A stretch of DNA of 64,000 nt from Pseudomonas orientalis (GTDB taxonomy: Bacteria; Pseudomonadota; Gammaproteobacteria; Pseudomonadales; Pseudomonadaceae), in the NCBI RefSeq assembly GCF_022807995.1, contig NZ_CP094351.1, positions 3,751,001 through 3,815,000 of the forward strand, written 5' to 3'. Below are positions 32,486 to 42,351 of the stretch, one piece after another; positions within the stretch are counted from its first letter, which is position 1, and each line of letters opens with the position of its first letter. Under the pieces are notes generated by a model. It saw only the letters and a program-made list of their open reading frames with translations, did no database searches and was not told the origin of the DNA. The position numbers and the translations under genes were made by a program.

Positions 32486-33991
32486 TCAGTTGTTGTACAG
32501 ATCAATGATCGCACTGACCGCCTGGGTCTTGATCTTCGACGAGTCGTTGCGCGCCTGCTCGATCTTGTTCAGATAGGCGTCATCGATATCGCCGGTCACG
32601 TACTTGCCATCGAACACGGCGCAGTCGAACTGGGCGATCTTGATCTTGCCGCCGCCCACCGCCTCGATAAGGTCAGGCAGGTCCTGGTAGATCAGCCAGT
32701 CGGCACCGATCAGGTCGGCCACGTCTTGCGTGGAACGATTATGGGCGATCAGTTCGTGGGCGCTCGGCATGTCGATACCGTACACGTTCGGGTAACGCAC
32801 GGCAGGCGCAGCGGAACAGAAGTACACGTTCTTCGCGCCGGCTTCACGGGCCATCTGGATGATCTGCTTACAGGTAGTGCCGCGCACGATCGAGTCATCC
32901 ACCAGCATCACGTTCTTGCCACGGAATTCCAGCTCGATGGCGTTGAGCTTCTGGCGCACCGACTTCTTGCGCGCCGCCTGGCCGGGCATGATGAAGGTAC
33001 GGCCTATGTAGCGGTTCTTGACGAAACCTTCGCGGAACTTGACGCCCAGGTGGTTGGCCAGTTCCAGCGCAGCGGTACGGCTGGTATCCGGAATCGGGAT
33101 GACCACGTCGATGTCGTGCTCGGGGCGCTCGCGCAGGATCTTCTCGGCCAGCTTCTCACCCATGCGCAGGCGTGCCTTGTAGACCGACACGCCGTCGATG
33201 ATCGAGTCCGGACGCGCCAGGTAGACGTGTTCGAAGATGCACGGAGTGAGTTTCGGCGCCACGGCGCACTGACGGGTGTGCAGCTTGCCGTCTTCGGTGA
33301 TGTAGACCGCTTCGCCCGGTGCCAGATCGCGGATCAACGTGAAGCCCAGTACGTCCAGGGACACGCTTTCGGAAGCGATCATGTACTCGACACCTTCGTC
33401 GGTGTGACGCTGGCCGAACACGATCGGGCGGATGCCGTGGGGGTCGCGGAAACCGACGATGCCATAACCGGTGATCATGGCCACCACGGCATAGCCACCG
33501 ACGCAACGGTTGTGCACGTCGATCACGGCGGCAAACACGTCTTCTTCGGTAGGCTGCAGCTTGCCGCGCTGGGCCAGCTCATGGGCGAACACGTTGAGCA
33601 GCACTTCCGAGTCGGAACTGGTGTTGACGTGGCGCAGGTCGGATTCGTAAATCTCCTTGGCCAACTGTTCGACGTTGGTCAGGTTGCCGTTGTGCGCCAG
33701 GGTAATGCCGTAAGGCGAGTTGACGTAGAACGGTTGAGCTTCGGCCGAGGTCGAGCTACCGGCCGTCGGGTAACGCACATGGCCAATGCCCATGTGCCCG
33801 ACCAGGCGCTGCATATGACGCTGGTGGAACACGTCACGCACCAGGCCATTGTCCTTGCGCAGGAATAACCGGCCGTCGTGGCTGGTCACAATACCGGCAG
33901 CATCCTGGCCGCGGTGCTGGAGGACGGTTAGCGCGTCATACAGCGCCTGATTGACGTTCGACTTACCGACGATACCGACGATGCCACACAT
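32486..33991 (-). CDS. purF: Amidophosphoribosyltransferase
   Basis: 501 residues. After removal of Met, Cys2 (MCGIVGIVG) is the N-terminal nucleophile of the glutaminase domain; PRPP-binding motif VMLVDDSIVRGTTCKQ is near residue 365. It performs the first step of purine synthesis, PRPP plus glutamine to phosphoribosylamine. The ATG at 33991 was chosen so that Cys follows it; the frame extends three codons further. Follows cvpA. Confidence 0.97.
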   Translation of the reverse strand: MCGIVGIVGKSNVNQALYDALTVLQHRGQDAAGIVTSHDGRLFLRKDNGLVRDVFHQRHMQRLVGHMGIGHVRYPTAGSSTSAEAQPFYVNSPYGITLAHNGNLTNVEQLAKEIYESDLRHVNTSSDSEVLLNVFAHELAQRGKLQPTEEDVFAAVIDVHNRCVGGYAVVAMITGYGIVGFRDPHGIRPIVFGQRHTDEGVEYMIASESVSLDVLGFTLIRDLAPGEAVYITEDGKLHTRQCAVAPKLTPCIFEHVYLARPDSIIDGVSVYKARLRMGEKLAEKILRERPEHDIDVVIPIPDTSRTAALELANHLGVKFREGFVKNRYIGRTFIMPGQAARKKSVRQKLNAIELEFRGKNVMLVDDSIVRGTTCKQIIQMAREAGAKNVYFCSAAPAVRYPNVYGIDMPSAHELIAHNRSTQDVADLIGADWLIYQDLPDLIEAVGGGKIKIAQFDCAVFDGKYVTGDIDDAYLNKIEQARNDSSKIKTQAVSAIIDLYNN

Positions 33992-34031
33992 GCGACGCAA
34001 CCCCTACTTAATGAATCTTGACTGAACACTC

Positions 34032-34589
34032 TTACTGAGGCGTTTTGGCCGGCAAGAGGTGTTCCTTGAACGGAAGATCAGCGGGTACGCTGATTCCGCT
34101 GGCCAGCCACTGACTGCTCCACCCCAATATGAGGTTCTTGGACCAATCTGCAACCAATAGAAATTTTGGCACGAGTACCGACTCCTGCCACCACGCATCC
34201 TGCTGTACCGGCCCCAGGCTCAACAGCCCGACCGCCACGACCACCAGCAACGCGCCACGGGCGGCGCCGAAGGCCATGCCGAGAAATCGATCGGTCCCGG
34301 AGAGGCCGGTGACACGTATCAACTCGCCAATAAGATAATTGACCATCGCCCCCACCAGCAGCGTGGCGATGAACATGATGGCGCAGCCCGCGATGACGCG
34401 GGCCGAAGGTGTCTCTATGTACCCGGCCAGGTAGACCGACAGTGAACCACCGAACATCCAGGCGACGACTCCTGCGATGATCCAGGTCAGCAACGACAGT
34501 GCTTCTTTGACGAAGCCGCGGCTCAGACTGATCAAAGCGGAGATGGCGACGATTGCAACGATCGCCCAATCAACCCAGGTAAATGGCAC
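34032..34589 (-). CDS. cvpA: CvpA family membrane protein
   Basis: 185 residues with four membrane helices (VDWAIVAIVAISALISL; SLLTWIIAGVVAWMFGG; VIAGCAIMFIATLLVGAM; ALLVVVAVGLLSLG) and the conserved SRGFVKEALSL. CvpA is needed for colicin V export in E. coli and is linked to envelope stress tolerance; it usually lies before purF, as here. Confidence 0.93.
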   Translation of the reverse strand: MPFTWVDWAIVAIVAISALISLSRGFVKEALSLLTWIIAGVVAWMFGGSLSVYLAGYIETPSARVIAGCAIMFIATLLVGAMVNYLIGELIRVTGLSGTDRFLGMAFGAARGALLVVVAVGLLSLGPVQQDAWWQESVLVPKFLLVADWSKNLILGWSSQWLASGISVPADLPFKEHLLPAKTPQ

Positions 34590-34720
34590 AGTGCAGCCTA
34601 CGTACGGATAAGGCGGCGCATTTTAGCAGAGCGCCGGGCTATCGGTAAGCGGTGATTGCGGGCGCTTTGCAAATCAATAAATTGGGCAGTGTGAACACAA
34701 TTTCAAGACCACTGGAAACC

Positions 34721-34813
34721 AATGTGGGAGGGGGCTTGCCCCCGATAGCAGTGGGTCAGTGACAGATGTACTGACTGATCCACCGCTATCGGGAGCAAGC
34801 CCCCTCCCACATT
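34721..34813. repeat. REPIN (pair of inverted REP sequences)
   Basis: AATGTGGGAGGGGGCTTGCC (34721 on) and its inverted copy ending 34813, separated by about 35 bp. The right arm has one change (GGGAGCAAG). Such pairs are mobilised by RAYT transposases in P. fluorescens; none is in this window. Confidence 0.9.
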
Positions 34814-34844
34814 TGACTGCATTTCAGACTGAAACCGAGGGAAC

Positions 34845-35507
34845 TTAGCCGCGCTCAGGCTGGAACCTTGTCACGAACCCCTTCAGATTCTGCTGACGAT
34901 CCAGCAAATCCCGCAGGCGATCCGCTTCGGCGCGCTCGATCAGCGGCCCGATAAACACACGGTTCTTGCCATCGGCGCTGCGGATATAAGCGTTGTAACC
35001 CTGGGCACGCAGCTTTTTCTGCAAGGCGTCGGCACCTTCGCGGTTGCCCAGGCTGGCCACTTGAATCGACCAACTGATCGGCAACCCGTTCGGGTCGATA
35101 CGACTCTGACCTACGTCCGGCTTGCCCGGTGCGGCAGGCTGTGGTGCGACCGGCTTGGGCGCAGGCGTCGGCGCAGCAGGCTTGGCGGCTGCGACAGGCG
35201 CGGCCGGAGCCGGCTTGACTACCGGAACACTCGGCTGCACCGGCATGGACGGCGCCTGCTGTGCAGCGACCTCGGCATCGGTCGGCACCGGCTCTTGCTC
35301 AGGCAGCGCCTGCGGCTCAGGCACCACCACCGGTTCCACCTGAACCTGAGGGACCACCGGCGCCTGGGGCGCAGCGGGCGCTTCAACCACCACCTGGCGC
35401 TGCTCGTCCTGACGGGAGAACAGCATCGGCAGGAAAATCACCGCCAATGCCACCAACACCAGGGCTCCCACCATTCGCTGCTTGTATGCGCTATCGAGTA
35501 ATGCCAT
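34845..35507 (-). CDS. dedD: SPOR-domain cell division protein DedD-like
   Basis: 220 residues: short cytosolic N-terminus, one membrane helix (MVGALVLVALAVIFLPMLF, about 11-29), a long Pro/Val/Ala/Gln linker (about 40-140) and a SPOR domain (WSIQVASLGNREGADALQKK through NLKGFVTRFQPE). SPOR domains bind septal peptidoglycan. Position between folC and cvpA is conserved. Overlaps folC by 17 nt. Confidence 0.9.
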   Translation of the reverse strand: MALLDSAYKQRMVGALVLVALAVIFLPMLFSRQDEQRQVVVEAPAAPQAPVVPQVQVEPVVVPEPQALPEQEPVPTDAEVAAQQAPSMPVQPSVPVVKPAPAAPVAAAKPAAPTPAPKPVAPQPAAPGKPDVGQSRIDPNGLPISWSIQVASLGNREGADALQKKLRAQGYNAYIRSADGKNRVFIGPLIERAEADRLRDLLDRQQNLKGFVTRFQPERG

Positions 35508-36798
35508 GTGCAGCTTCCTCCGTGGAGCGCCGGGTCAGCCATTCGAGCGCCTCGGCAACACAATAAAATGATCCGAACAACAGAATCTCGTCGTCGGCCG
35601 TCGCTACCGCACATTGCGCCTCGAGGGCCGCGGTGACGCTTGCATACGACGTCACCGGCGAACCAAGGTTCTGCAACGCAAGTTGCAGCTCAGCCGCCGC
35701 ACGGCTACGCGGCGTATCCAGCGGTGCAACGGCCCACGACTGTACGCTACCGAGCAGCGGCGCAACCACGCCGTCAAGATCCTTGTCGGCCAGCAAGCCA
35801 AACACCGCCAGACGCCGGCCGGAAAATGGCGCGCGCTTAAGCCGCTGCGCCAGATATTCGGCGGCGTGAGGGTTATGACCCACGTCCAGCAGCAGGTTAA
35901 GCCGCTTGCCTTGCCACTCGACGGTGCGTCGATCCAGGCGCCCCACTATTCGCGTTGCCAGCAGAGTTGCGGCAATTTGCTCGACATTCCATGGCAGATC
36001 CAGCAGCAGATAGGCTTGCAGCGCCAGCGCTGCATTCTCCATCGGCAGGTTCAGCAGCGGCAGATCATGCAACGCCATCTGCTGACCGCGGGCATCGCGC
36101 CCGGACCACTGCCAATACTCATCGCTGATATCGACATTGAAGTCGCGCCCGCGCAGGTAGAACGGGCAATCGAGCTCACGCACCTTGTCCAGCAAGGGTT
36201 GCGGCGGGTCAAGATCACCGCACAGCGCGGGCCTGCCCGGGCGAAAGATCCCGGCTTTTTCGTAAGCCACGGATTCGCGGGTATCGCCCAGGTAATCGAC
36301 GTGGTCGACGCCGATGCTGGTGACCAGCGCCAGGTCGGCATCCACCACGTTGACCGTGTCCAGACGCCCGCCCAGGCCCACTTCCAACACCACGACATCC
36401 AGCTGCGCACGCTCGAACAGCCACAGCGCCGCCAGGGTGCCCATCTCGAAATAAGTCAGGGAAATATCGCCACGACCGGCATCAAGAGCGGCGAAGGCTT
36501 CGCAGAGTTGCGCGTCGCTCGCCTCGACGCCATTGAGCTGCACCCGCTCGTTATAGCGCAGCAGGTGCGGCGAACTGTACACGCCGACGTTAAGCCCTTG
36601 GGCTTGCAGCAGCGCGGCGACAAAAGCACAGGTCGAGCCCTTGCCGTTGGTGCCGGTCACCGTGATCACACGCGGCGCCGGGCGCCCCAACCCAAGGCGG
36701 GCCGCTACCTGTTGCGAGCGCTCCAGGCCCATGTCGATGGCGGACGGATGCAACTGCTCAAGGTAGGCGAGCCATTCGCCCAGGGTACGTTGGGTCAT
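35491..36798 (-). CDS. folC: Bifunctional folylpolyglutamate/dihydrofolate synthase
   Basis: 435 residues of the Mur ligase fold: P-loop TVTGTNGKGSTCAFV (about 45-59), VLEVGLGGRLDTVN and LLDVGHNPHAAEYL. It makes dihydrofolate from dihydropteroate and extends the polyglutamate tail. ATG overlaps the accD stop by 4 nt. Confidence 0.95.
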   Translation of the reverse strand: MTQRTLGEWLAYLEQLHPSAIDMGLERSQQVAARLGLGRPAPRVITVTGTNGKGSTCAFVAALLQAQGLNVGVYSSPHLLRYNERVQLNGVEASDAQLCEAFAALDAGRGDISLTYFEMGTLAALWLFERAQLDVVVLEVGLGGRLDTVNVVDADLALVTSIGVDHVDYLGDTRESVAYEKAGIFRPGRPALCGDLDPPQPLLDKVRELDCPFYLRGRDFNVDISDEYWQWSGRDARGQQMALHDLPLLNLPMENAALALQAYLLLDLPWNVEQIAATLLATRIVGRLDRRTVEWQGKRLNLLLDVGHNPHAAEYLAQRLKRAPFSGRRLAVFGLLADKDLDGVVAPLLGSVQSWAVAPLDTPRSRAAAELQLALQNLGSPVTSYASVTAALEAQCAVATADDEILLFGSFYCVAEALEWLTRRSTEEAAHGITR

Positions 36799-37715
36799 AG
36801 GTTGGCCGGTACCGGCGGCACGACGATCGGCTCGACTTTAGGCGCGACGTAGACAGGCGTCGGCAGGCCCATCATTTGCGCCAGCAGGTTACCCAGGCGT
36901 GGCCGCAGCTCACCGCGCGGAATGATCAGGTCGATGGCGCCGTGCTCCAGCAGGAACTCGCTGCGCTGGAAACCTTCCGGCAGTTTTTCACGCACGGTCT
37001 GCTCGATCACGCGCGGGCCGGCAAAGCCGATCAGGGCCTTCGGCTCGCCGACGATCACATCGCCCAACATCGCCAGGCTGGCGGAAACGCCCCCGTAGAC
37101 CGGGTCGGTCAATACCGAGATGAACGGAATGCCTTCTTCGCGCAGACGCGCCAATACCGCCGAGGTCTTGGCCATTTGCATCAGGGAAATCAGCGCTTCC
37201 TGCATCCGCGCACCACCGGAGGCGGCGAAGCAGATCATCGGGCAGCGGTTTTCCAGGGCATAGTTGGCGGCGCGCACGAAACGCTCGCCGACGATGGCAC
37301 CCATCGAGCCGCCCATGAAGGAGAACTCGAACGCCGAAACCACCACCGGCATGCCCAGCAAGTTGCCGCTGACGGAAATCAGCGCGTCTTTCTCGCCAGT
37401 CTGCTTCTGCGCACCGAGCAGACGGTCCTTGTACTTCTTGCTGTCGCGAAACTTGAGACGGTCGACCGGCTCCAGGTCAGCGCCCAGTTCGTTGCGGCCG
37501 TCGGCATCAAGGAAGATGTCGATACGCGCGCGCGCGCCAATACGCATGTGGTGGTTGCACTTGGGGCAAACGTCCAGGGTCTTTTCCAGTTCCGGGCGGT
37601 ACAGCACCGCGTCGCAGGACGGGCACTTGTGCCACAGACCTTCAGGAACCGAGCTTTTCTTCACCTCGGAACGCATGATCGAAGGGATCAGTTTGTCTAC
37701 TAACCAGTTGCTCAT
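36795..37715 (-). CDS. accD: Acetyl-CoA carboxylase carboxyltransferase subunit beta
   Basis: 306 residues from MSNWLVDKLIPS. An N-terminal zinc ribbon (CPSCDAVLYRPELEKTLDVC, CPKCN) precedes the carboxyltransferase domain (VVSAFEFSFMGGSMGAIVGE, FAASGGARMQEALISLMQMA, SVLTDPVYGGVSASLAMLGD). It pairs with AccA to form malonyl-CoA. Start chosen from the conserved N-terminus; 11 codons upstream are rejected. Confidence 0.97.
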   Translation of the reverse strand: MSNWLVDKLIPSIMRSEVKKSSVPEGLWHKCPSCDAVLYRPELEKTLDVCPKCNHHMRIGARARIDIFLDADGRNELGADLEPVDRLKFRDSKKYKDRLLGAQKQTGEKDALISVSGNLLGMPVVVSAFEFSFMGGSMGAIVGERFVRAANYALENRCPMICFAASGGARMQEALISLMQMAKTSAVLARLREEGIPFISVLTDPVYGGVSASLAMLGDVIVGEPKALIGFAGPRVIEQTVREKLPEGFQRSEFLLEHGAIDLIIPRGELRPRLGNLLAQMMGLPTPVYVAPKVEPIVVPPVPANL

Positions 37716-37960
37716 GCTTTCTTTCTCCAGTACCGGTGGCTTGAACACAGCCCCGCGTATGCCCTTGAGCTAAATTCATATGTGGCGATGATGTCGCCGG
37801 GACGGGGTCAGAGGTTCGACCAGCCATTTCCCGCCTGCATCCTCAGCCTTCCAGACAACCTGCCAGTGCAGGGTTGCCACTTTGTTCCCGGGCCTCCCGC
37901 AGGCGGCGCCGGTGCTGTTTTACACAGTGGTAGTTATGGACGGCGGCAGACTGCCAGCCG

Positions 37961-38593
37961 TCACATCGCACCGCTGCTGTTGCGCACGGCCTGCACAAAT
38001 GCGCGAATCCTGGCGTGATCCTTGATGCCCTTGCCCTGCTCCACCCCGCCGCTGACATCCACGGCATACGGCCGCACCTGCTCGATGGCCGCGCCGACAT
38101 TCGAGGGCGTGAGCCCACCGGCCAGAATCACCGGCTTGCTCAAGCCCGCCGGGATCAGCGACCAGTCGAACGCTTCCCCCGTACCGCCGGGAACGCCTTC
38201 GACATAGGTGTCCAGCAGAATCCCGCGCGCGCCGGCATAAGCGGAACAGGCTGCAGCGATATCGTCGCCGGCCTTGACGCGCAGCGCCTTGATATAGGGG
38301 CGCTGATAGCTCTCGCACTCGTCCGGGGTTTCGTCGCCATGAAACTGCAGCATGTCCAGCGGCACGGCATCCAGGGTTTCATTGAGTTCACACCGGCTGG
38401 CGTTGACGAACAAGCCCACGGTGGTCACGAACGGTGGCAGCGCGGCGATGATGGCCCGCGCCTGCAACACATTCACCGCCCGCGGGCTCCTGGCGTAAAA
38501 CACCAGACCAATCGCATCTGCCCCCGCCTCGACCGCCGCCAACGCGTCTTCGATGCGGGTAATCCCGCAAATCTTGCTGCGAACGGCTGACAT
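37961..38593 (-). CDS. trpF: Phosphoribosylanthranilate isomerase
   Basis: 210 residues, TIM barrel. Catalytic Cys in SKICGITR (about residue 9) and Asp in FHGDE/VDVSGGVEQGKGIKD region. It carries out the third step of tryptophan synthesis. As in other pseudomonads it stands apart from trpBA, between truA and accD. About 245 bp without a gene separate it from accD. Confidence 0.95.
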   Translation of the reverse strand: MSAVRSKICGITRIEDALAAVEAGADAIGLVFYARSPRAVNVLQARAIIAALPPFVTTVGLFVNASRCELNETLDAVPLDMLQFHGDETPDECESYQRPYIKALRVKAGDDIAAACSAYAGARGILLDTYVEGVPGGTGEAFDWSLIPAGLSKPVILAGGLTPSNVGAAIEQVRPYAVDVSGGVEQGKGIKDHARIRAFVQAVRNSSGAM

Positions 38594-38657
38594 ATCGTAG
38601 AAACCTCAGGGATTGAACCGAGAAAGTCCCGGATGGTAACAAAAGCTTTTCCGGGCG

Positions 38658-39512
38658 TCAGCCGCCAAGTTCGCTGAAACCGGTGAGGAAGTGTGGCCCG
38701 ATGAAACGCTCCGGCAGTTCGAACTCGTCGCGGTACTCCACCTCCACCAGGTACAGGCCGAACGGATGCGCCGTGACCCCGCCGGTACGGCGCACGCGGC
38801 TTTCCAACACTTCCCGGGCCCATTCCACCGGACGCTCGCCAGTACCGATGGTCATCAGCACGCCCGCGATGTTGCGCACCATGTGATGCAGGAATGCACC
38901 GGCACGGATATCCAGCACAATCATCTTGCCATGACGGGTTACGCGCAAATGGTGGACTTCCTTGATCGGCGACTTGGCCTGGCATTGGCCGGCACGGAAC
39001 GCGCTGAAATCATGCACGCCCACAAGATGCTGCGCAGCCTCGGCCATGCGCTCGGCGTCCAGCGGACGGTGGTTCCAGGTGATTTCCTGGTTCAGGTGCG
39101 CCGGACGGATCTGATCGTTATAGATCACGTAGCGGTAACGCCGGGCGATGGCCTTGAAGCGCGCATGAAAATGCGCCGGCATGACCCTGGCCCAGGTGAC
39201 ACTGACGTCATGGGGCAGGTTGATATTGGCGCCCATCACCCACGCCTTCATCGAGCGTTCAGCCTGGGTATCGAAATGCACCACCTGACCGCAGGCATGC
39301 ACGCCAGCGTCGGTACGCCCGGCACACATCAGCGACACCGGCGAGTCGGCGACTTTCGATAAAGCATTTTCCAGGGTTTCCTGCACCGTCAGCACGCCGG
39401 ATGCCTGGCGCTGCCAGCCGCGATAGCGTGAGCCTTTGTATTCCACGCCGAGGGCGATGCGGTAAAAGCCTGCGGCCGCCATTTCGGCGGCCGCGTTATC
39501 TATATTTGCCAA
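38658..39512 (-). CDS. truA: tRNA pseudouridine synthase A
   Basis: 284 residues. Catalytic Asp in CAGRTDAGVHACGQVVHF; other TruA motifs RYRYVIYN and FRAGQCQAKSPIKEVH, GAFLHHMVRNIAGVL. It modifies U38-40 in the anticodon arm. The first 15 residues (MANIDNAAAEMAAAG) are less conserved, so a later start is possible. Confidence 0.95.
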   Translation of the reverse strand: MANIDNAAAEMAAAGFYRIALGVEYKGSRYRGWQRQASGVLTVQETLENALSKVADSPVSLMCAGRTDAGVHACGQVVHFDTQAERSMKAWVMGANINLPHDVSVTWARVMPAHFHARFKAIARRYRYVIYNDQIRPAHLNQEITWNHRPLDAERMAEAAQHLVGVHDFSAFRAGQCQAKSPIKEVHHLRVTRHGKMIVLDIRAGAFLHHMVRNIAGVLMTIGTGERPVEWAREVLESRVRRTGGVTAHPFGLYLVEVEYRDEFELPERFIGPHFLTGFSELGG

Positions 39513-39652
39513 GAACTGAGAGCCTGATGAGTTGCGCGAAGGCGGGCATTATAAAGGCGACGGCTGCGCGACGGGCGCTTTTGTTGGGGAGGAATGCCCA
39601 GCCACCTGCAGGAGGGAGCAAGCCCTCCCCCACCGTGGACGTCTATCAGCCT

Positions 39653-42190
39653 TCAGATTCGGCCGAGCATTTCCTTGGCTTCGCCGCGCTGGGTCTCGTT
39701 GCCCTCGGTCAGCACTTCGGACAGGATATCCTTGGCACCATCGGCATCGCCCATGTCGATATAAGCCTGGGCCAGGTCCAGCTTGGTGGCGACCTCATCG
39801 GTGCCCGAAAGGAAGTCAAAGTCAGGTTCATCGTCACCGAGCGCGGCATCTTCAGCGGTGAAGGACGGCTCGATGGAAGGATGCTCCAGGCTCTGGGACA
39901 GACGATCGAGTTCGGCGTTGACGTCATCCAATTCCGAAGTGAAGGCATCCGGCTTGGCCGCCGATTCGGGCTCGTCCGCCAGGGAGAGGTCGAAATCTTC
40001 CGGCAAATCGAAGTCATCCAGGGCCGCAGGGGCCAGGGTCGGCGGCTCGACGGCAGGCGCATCTTTGATCTGTTCTTCGAGACCGGACAGGAAGTCATCG
40101 TCCGATTGCGCGGACGCCGGTGCATCCAGTTGCAGATCCAGATCGAAGTCCGACAGGTCGTCGGCACTGGCATTGGCTGCCGTCTGCTGCTGAAGGAGCG
40201 CCTCGAATGTCTGCTGATCGTCTTTAACCTCAGCCGGCGACGCCGCCTCAAGTTCGTCCAGGCTCAGATCGAAATCGGTATCCACAGGCTCCGGCGCAGG
40301 CGCAGCCGGCTTGTCTTCCAGCAAGTCCTTGACGTACTGGGCGTCCAGGGCAGCAGCGGCCACCGCGGCACTTACACCTGCCGCCAACACCGCCATGGCC
40401 GGGAAACGACTTTTGAGCTGCTCGACCTGGGCATGGTTTTCACCGTTGGCCACCAGTTGACGTTCCTGGTTGACGAAACCGTCCTTGTTATTTTGCAGCC
40501 CGTACACTTCCATCAATTTCAAACGCAGGTCGCTGCGCTTGGGCTCGCGCTTGATCGCTTGCTCAAGTACATCGGCCGCCTGGTTCAGGTGTCCACGGTC
40601 GATATGGGACTGGGCCTGGGCCAGCGCATCGCTGGCATTCTGCGGGGCAACCGCAACCGCCAGCGGCGCAAGCACGGAGGCGACGCTAGGCACGACCGGT
40701 TCAACTACCGGAGGGCGCGCAGGCGCAGGCGCGGGCGCAACATTCGGCGGCGGCACTTCCAGGCCTTCGAAACTGTCGGAGGGCAGGTCGCGCTCCAGGC
40801 TCGACGTGAACTCAGGCTCCTCAGCCAGCGCTCGCGCCATGCGCAGGTGCTTCTCTTCTTCAAGACGGGCGTTGCGATGGCGTACCCACAACAGCAGGAG
40901 CAGCAACGCCAGGATGACGGCCGCGCCACCGAGCACACCGAGCACGATGGGATTGGTCAACAGCTCGTTGAATTTGCCTTCGGTGGTAGCAGGCGCTGCA
41001 TCCGGCTTGGCCGGTTCGGGCGCCGGTGCGGCAATCGGGGCTTGCTCGGCAGGTGCCGGTTCATCGGCTGACGGCGCAGGCATCGCCACCACGGGCGCCG
41101 CTGCCGGCGCGGGCACCGCTGCGTCGCCCTTCTCGGCCTGCAACCGGGCCAGTTGATCGTTTTTCAGTTGAATCAGCTTTTGCAGCTTGTCCAACTGGCT
41201 TTGCAAATCTGCCGCGCGGCTTTTGAGCTCTTCGTTATCGCGACGGGTGGTGTCCAGTTGCTCTTGCGTCATCGCCAGCTTGTCGCTCAACGCCCGGCTG
41301 TCACCCGCCTTGCCGTCGGCACCTTTTTTGGCTGCCTCGGCCGACACCAGGCTCAAGTTGTCCTTGGCGTTGGTGCTCGACGGCGCATTGCCGGTCTCGG
41401 TGCGTTTGGTGGCGTCCAACTGGGCCTTGCCCGCCACCTTCTGGTTGGCGGTACGGCGGCCCTGGCGCCAGGCGGCGTTCTGCGCAGCCACTTCGGTGAT
41501 CGCCTGGGGTTGGGCCAGCGCAGTACTTTGCACGGTGTCCGGCAGACGCAGGACCTGGCCGGTTTTCAGGCGGTTGATGTTGCCATCGACAAAGGCATCC
41601 GGGTTGAGCGCCTGAATGGCCAGCATGGTCTGTTGCACAGAGCCACCATTGCGGTTTTTCTCGGCAATTTCCCACAAAGTGTCGCGAGCCGTGGTGGTAT
41701 GTTGCGCAGGCTTGCTGGTGGCCGCCACGGTGCCGGTCGGCGCACTCAATCGCGGCGCCGGGGCGCTGGCAGCCGGTGTGGGCTGGTCGAATTTGGCGGG
41801 ATCGAGCAGCACGCTGTAGTCACGCATCAGGCGGCCATTAGGCCACTGCACCTGCAACAGAAAGCGCACATAGGAATCGGGCAGCGGCTTGTCAGAGGTG
41901 ACACGCACCACGCTGCGGCCATTGGGATTGACCACTGGCGTAAAGGTAAGCTGGTCGAGAAAGGCCTGGCGATCGACACCGGCATCGACGAACGCCTGGG
42001 ACGACGCCAGGCTCGGGGTAATCTCGGACGCCGTGAGGCCGCCGACGTCGAGCAATTCGATTTCCACCGACAGCGGCTGGTTCAACTTCGACTTGAGGGT
42101 CATCTCCCCAAGTTGCAGCGCCTGCGCCATACCGGAGGACAGCGCCGAGGCGGCCGCTATTGCTAACACCAGTTTGCGAACTTGAACCAT
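39653..42190 (-). CDS. fimV: FimV-type pilus assembly/peptidoglycan-binding protein
   Basis: 845 residues. Signal peptide (1-23, ALSSGMAQA), FimV N-terminal domain (LQLGEMTLKSKLNQPLSVEI), LysM domain (about 155-210), coiled coil (about 290-370), one membrane helix (PIVLGVLGGAAVILALLLLL, near 435) and a long acidic cytosolic region with TPR-like helices and a C-terminal FimV motif (TKLDLAQAYIDMGDADGAKD). FimV binds peptidoglycan and organises type IV pili and polar signalling. Start at 42190 because it opens the signal peptide. Unusual composition (Asp/Glu/Ala-rich) is normal here. Confidence 0.93.
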   Translation of the reverse strand: MVQVRKLVLAIAAASALSSGMAQALQLGEMTLKSKLNQPLSVEIELLDVGGLTASEITPSLASSQAFVDAGVDRQAFLDQLTFTPVVNPNGRSVVRVTSDKPLPDSYVRFLLQVQWPNGRLMRDYSVLLDPAKFDQPTPAASAPAPRLSAPTGTVAATSKPAQHTTTARDTLWEIAEKNRNGGSVQQTMLAIQALNPDAFVDGNINRLKTGQVLRLPDTVQSTALAQPQAITEVAAQNAAWRQGRRTANQKVAGKAQLDATKRTETGNAPSSTNAKDNLSLVSAEAAKKGADGKAGDSRALSDKLAMTQEQLDTTRRDNEELKSRAADLQSQLDKLQKLIQLKNDQLARLQAEKGDAAVPAPAAAPVVAMPAPSADEPAPAEQAPIAAPAPEPAKPDAAPATTEGKFNELLTNPIVLGVLGGAAVILALLLLLLWVRHRNARLEEEKHLRMARALAEEPEFTSSLERDLPSDSFEGLEVPPPNVAPAPAPARPPVVEPVVPSVASVLAPLAVAVAPQNASDALAQAQSHIDRGHLNQAADVLEQAIKREPKRSDLRLKLMEVYGLQNNKDGFVNQERQLVANGENHAQVEQLKSRFPAMAVLAAGVSAAVAAAALDAQYVKDLLEDKPAAPAPEPVDTDFDLSLDELEAASPAEVKDDQQTFEALLQQQTAANASADDLSDFDLDLQLDAPASAQSDDDFLSGLEEQIKDAPAVEPPTLAPAALDDFDLPEDFDLSLADEPESAAKPDAFTSELDDVNAELDRLSQSLEHPSIEPSFTAEDAALGDDEPDFDFLSGTDEVATKLDLAQAYIDMGDADGAKDILSEVLTEGNETQRGEAKEMLGRI

Positions 42191-42351
42191 AGCCTCATCC
42201 TTTGTCTGAACACTTCCCGACTTGCGAGAAGGTTGGTAACCGCTGCCATAAGGCATGGCGAGCCGATAGGTCACCGACGCGCTTGTGTTCCGCTTTGGGC
42301 CAAGCATAGCGCTTGGTGAGAATCAATCTACAAATTGACGCCAAGTATCTT

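Noticed and set aside
31334..33868. 844-codon forward open frame
   Set aside because: It is antisense to metZ and purF, both with clear catalytic motifs; composition is typical of high-GC shadow frames.
39401..41071. 556-codon forward open frame rich in Arg/Gln
   Set aside because: Antisense to truA and fimV; no motif.
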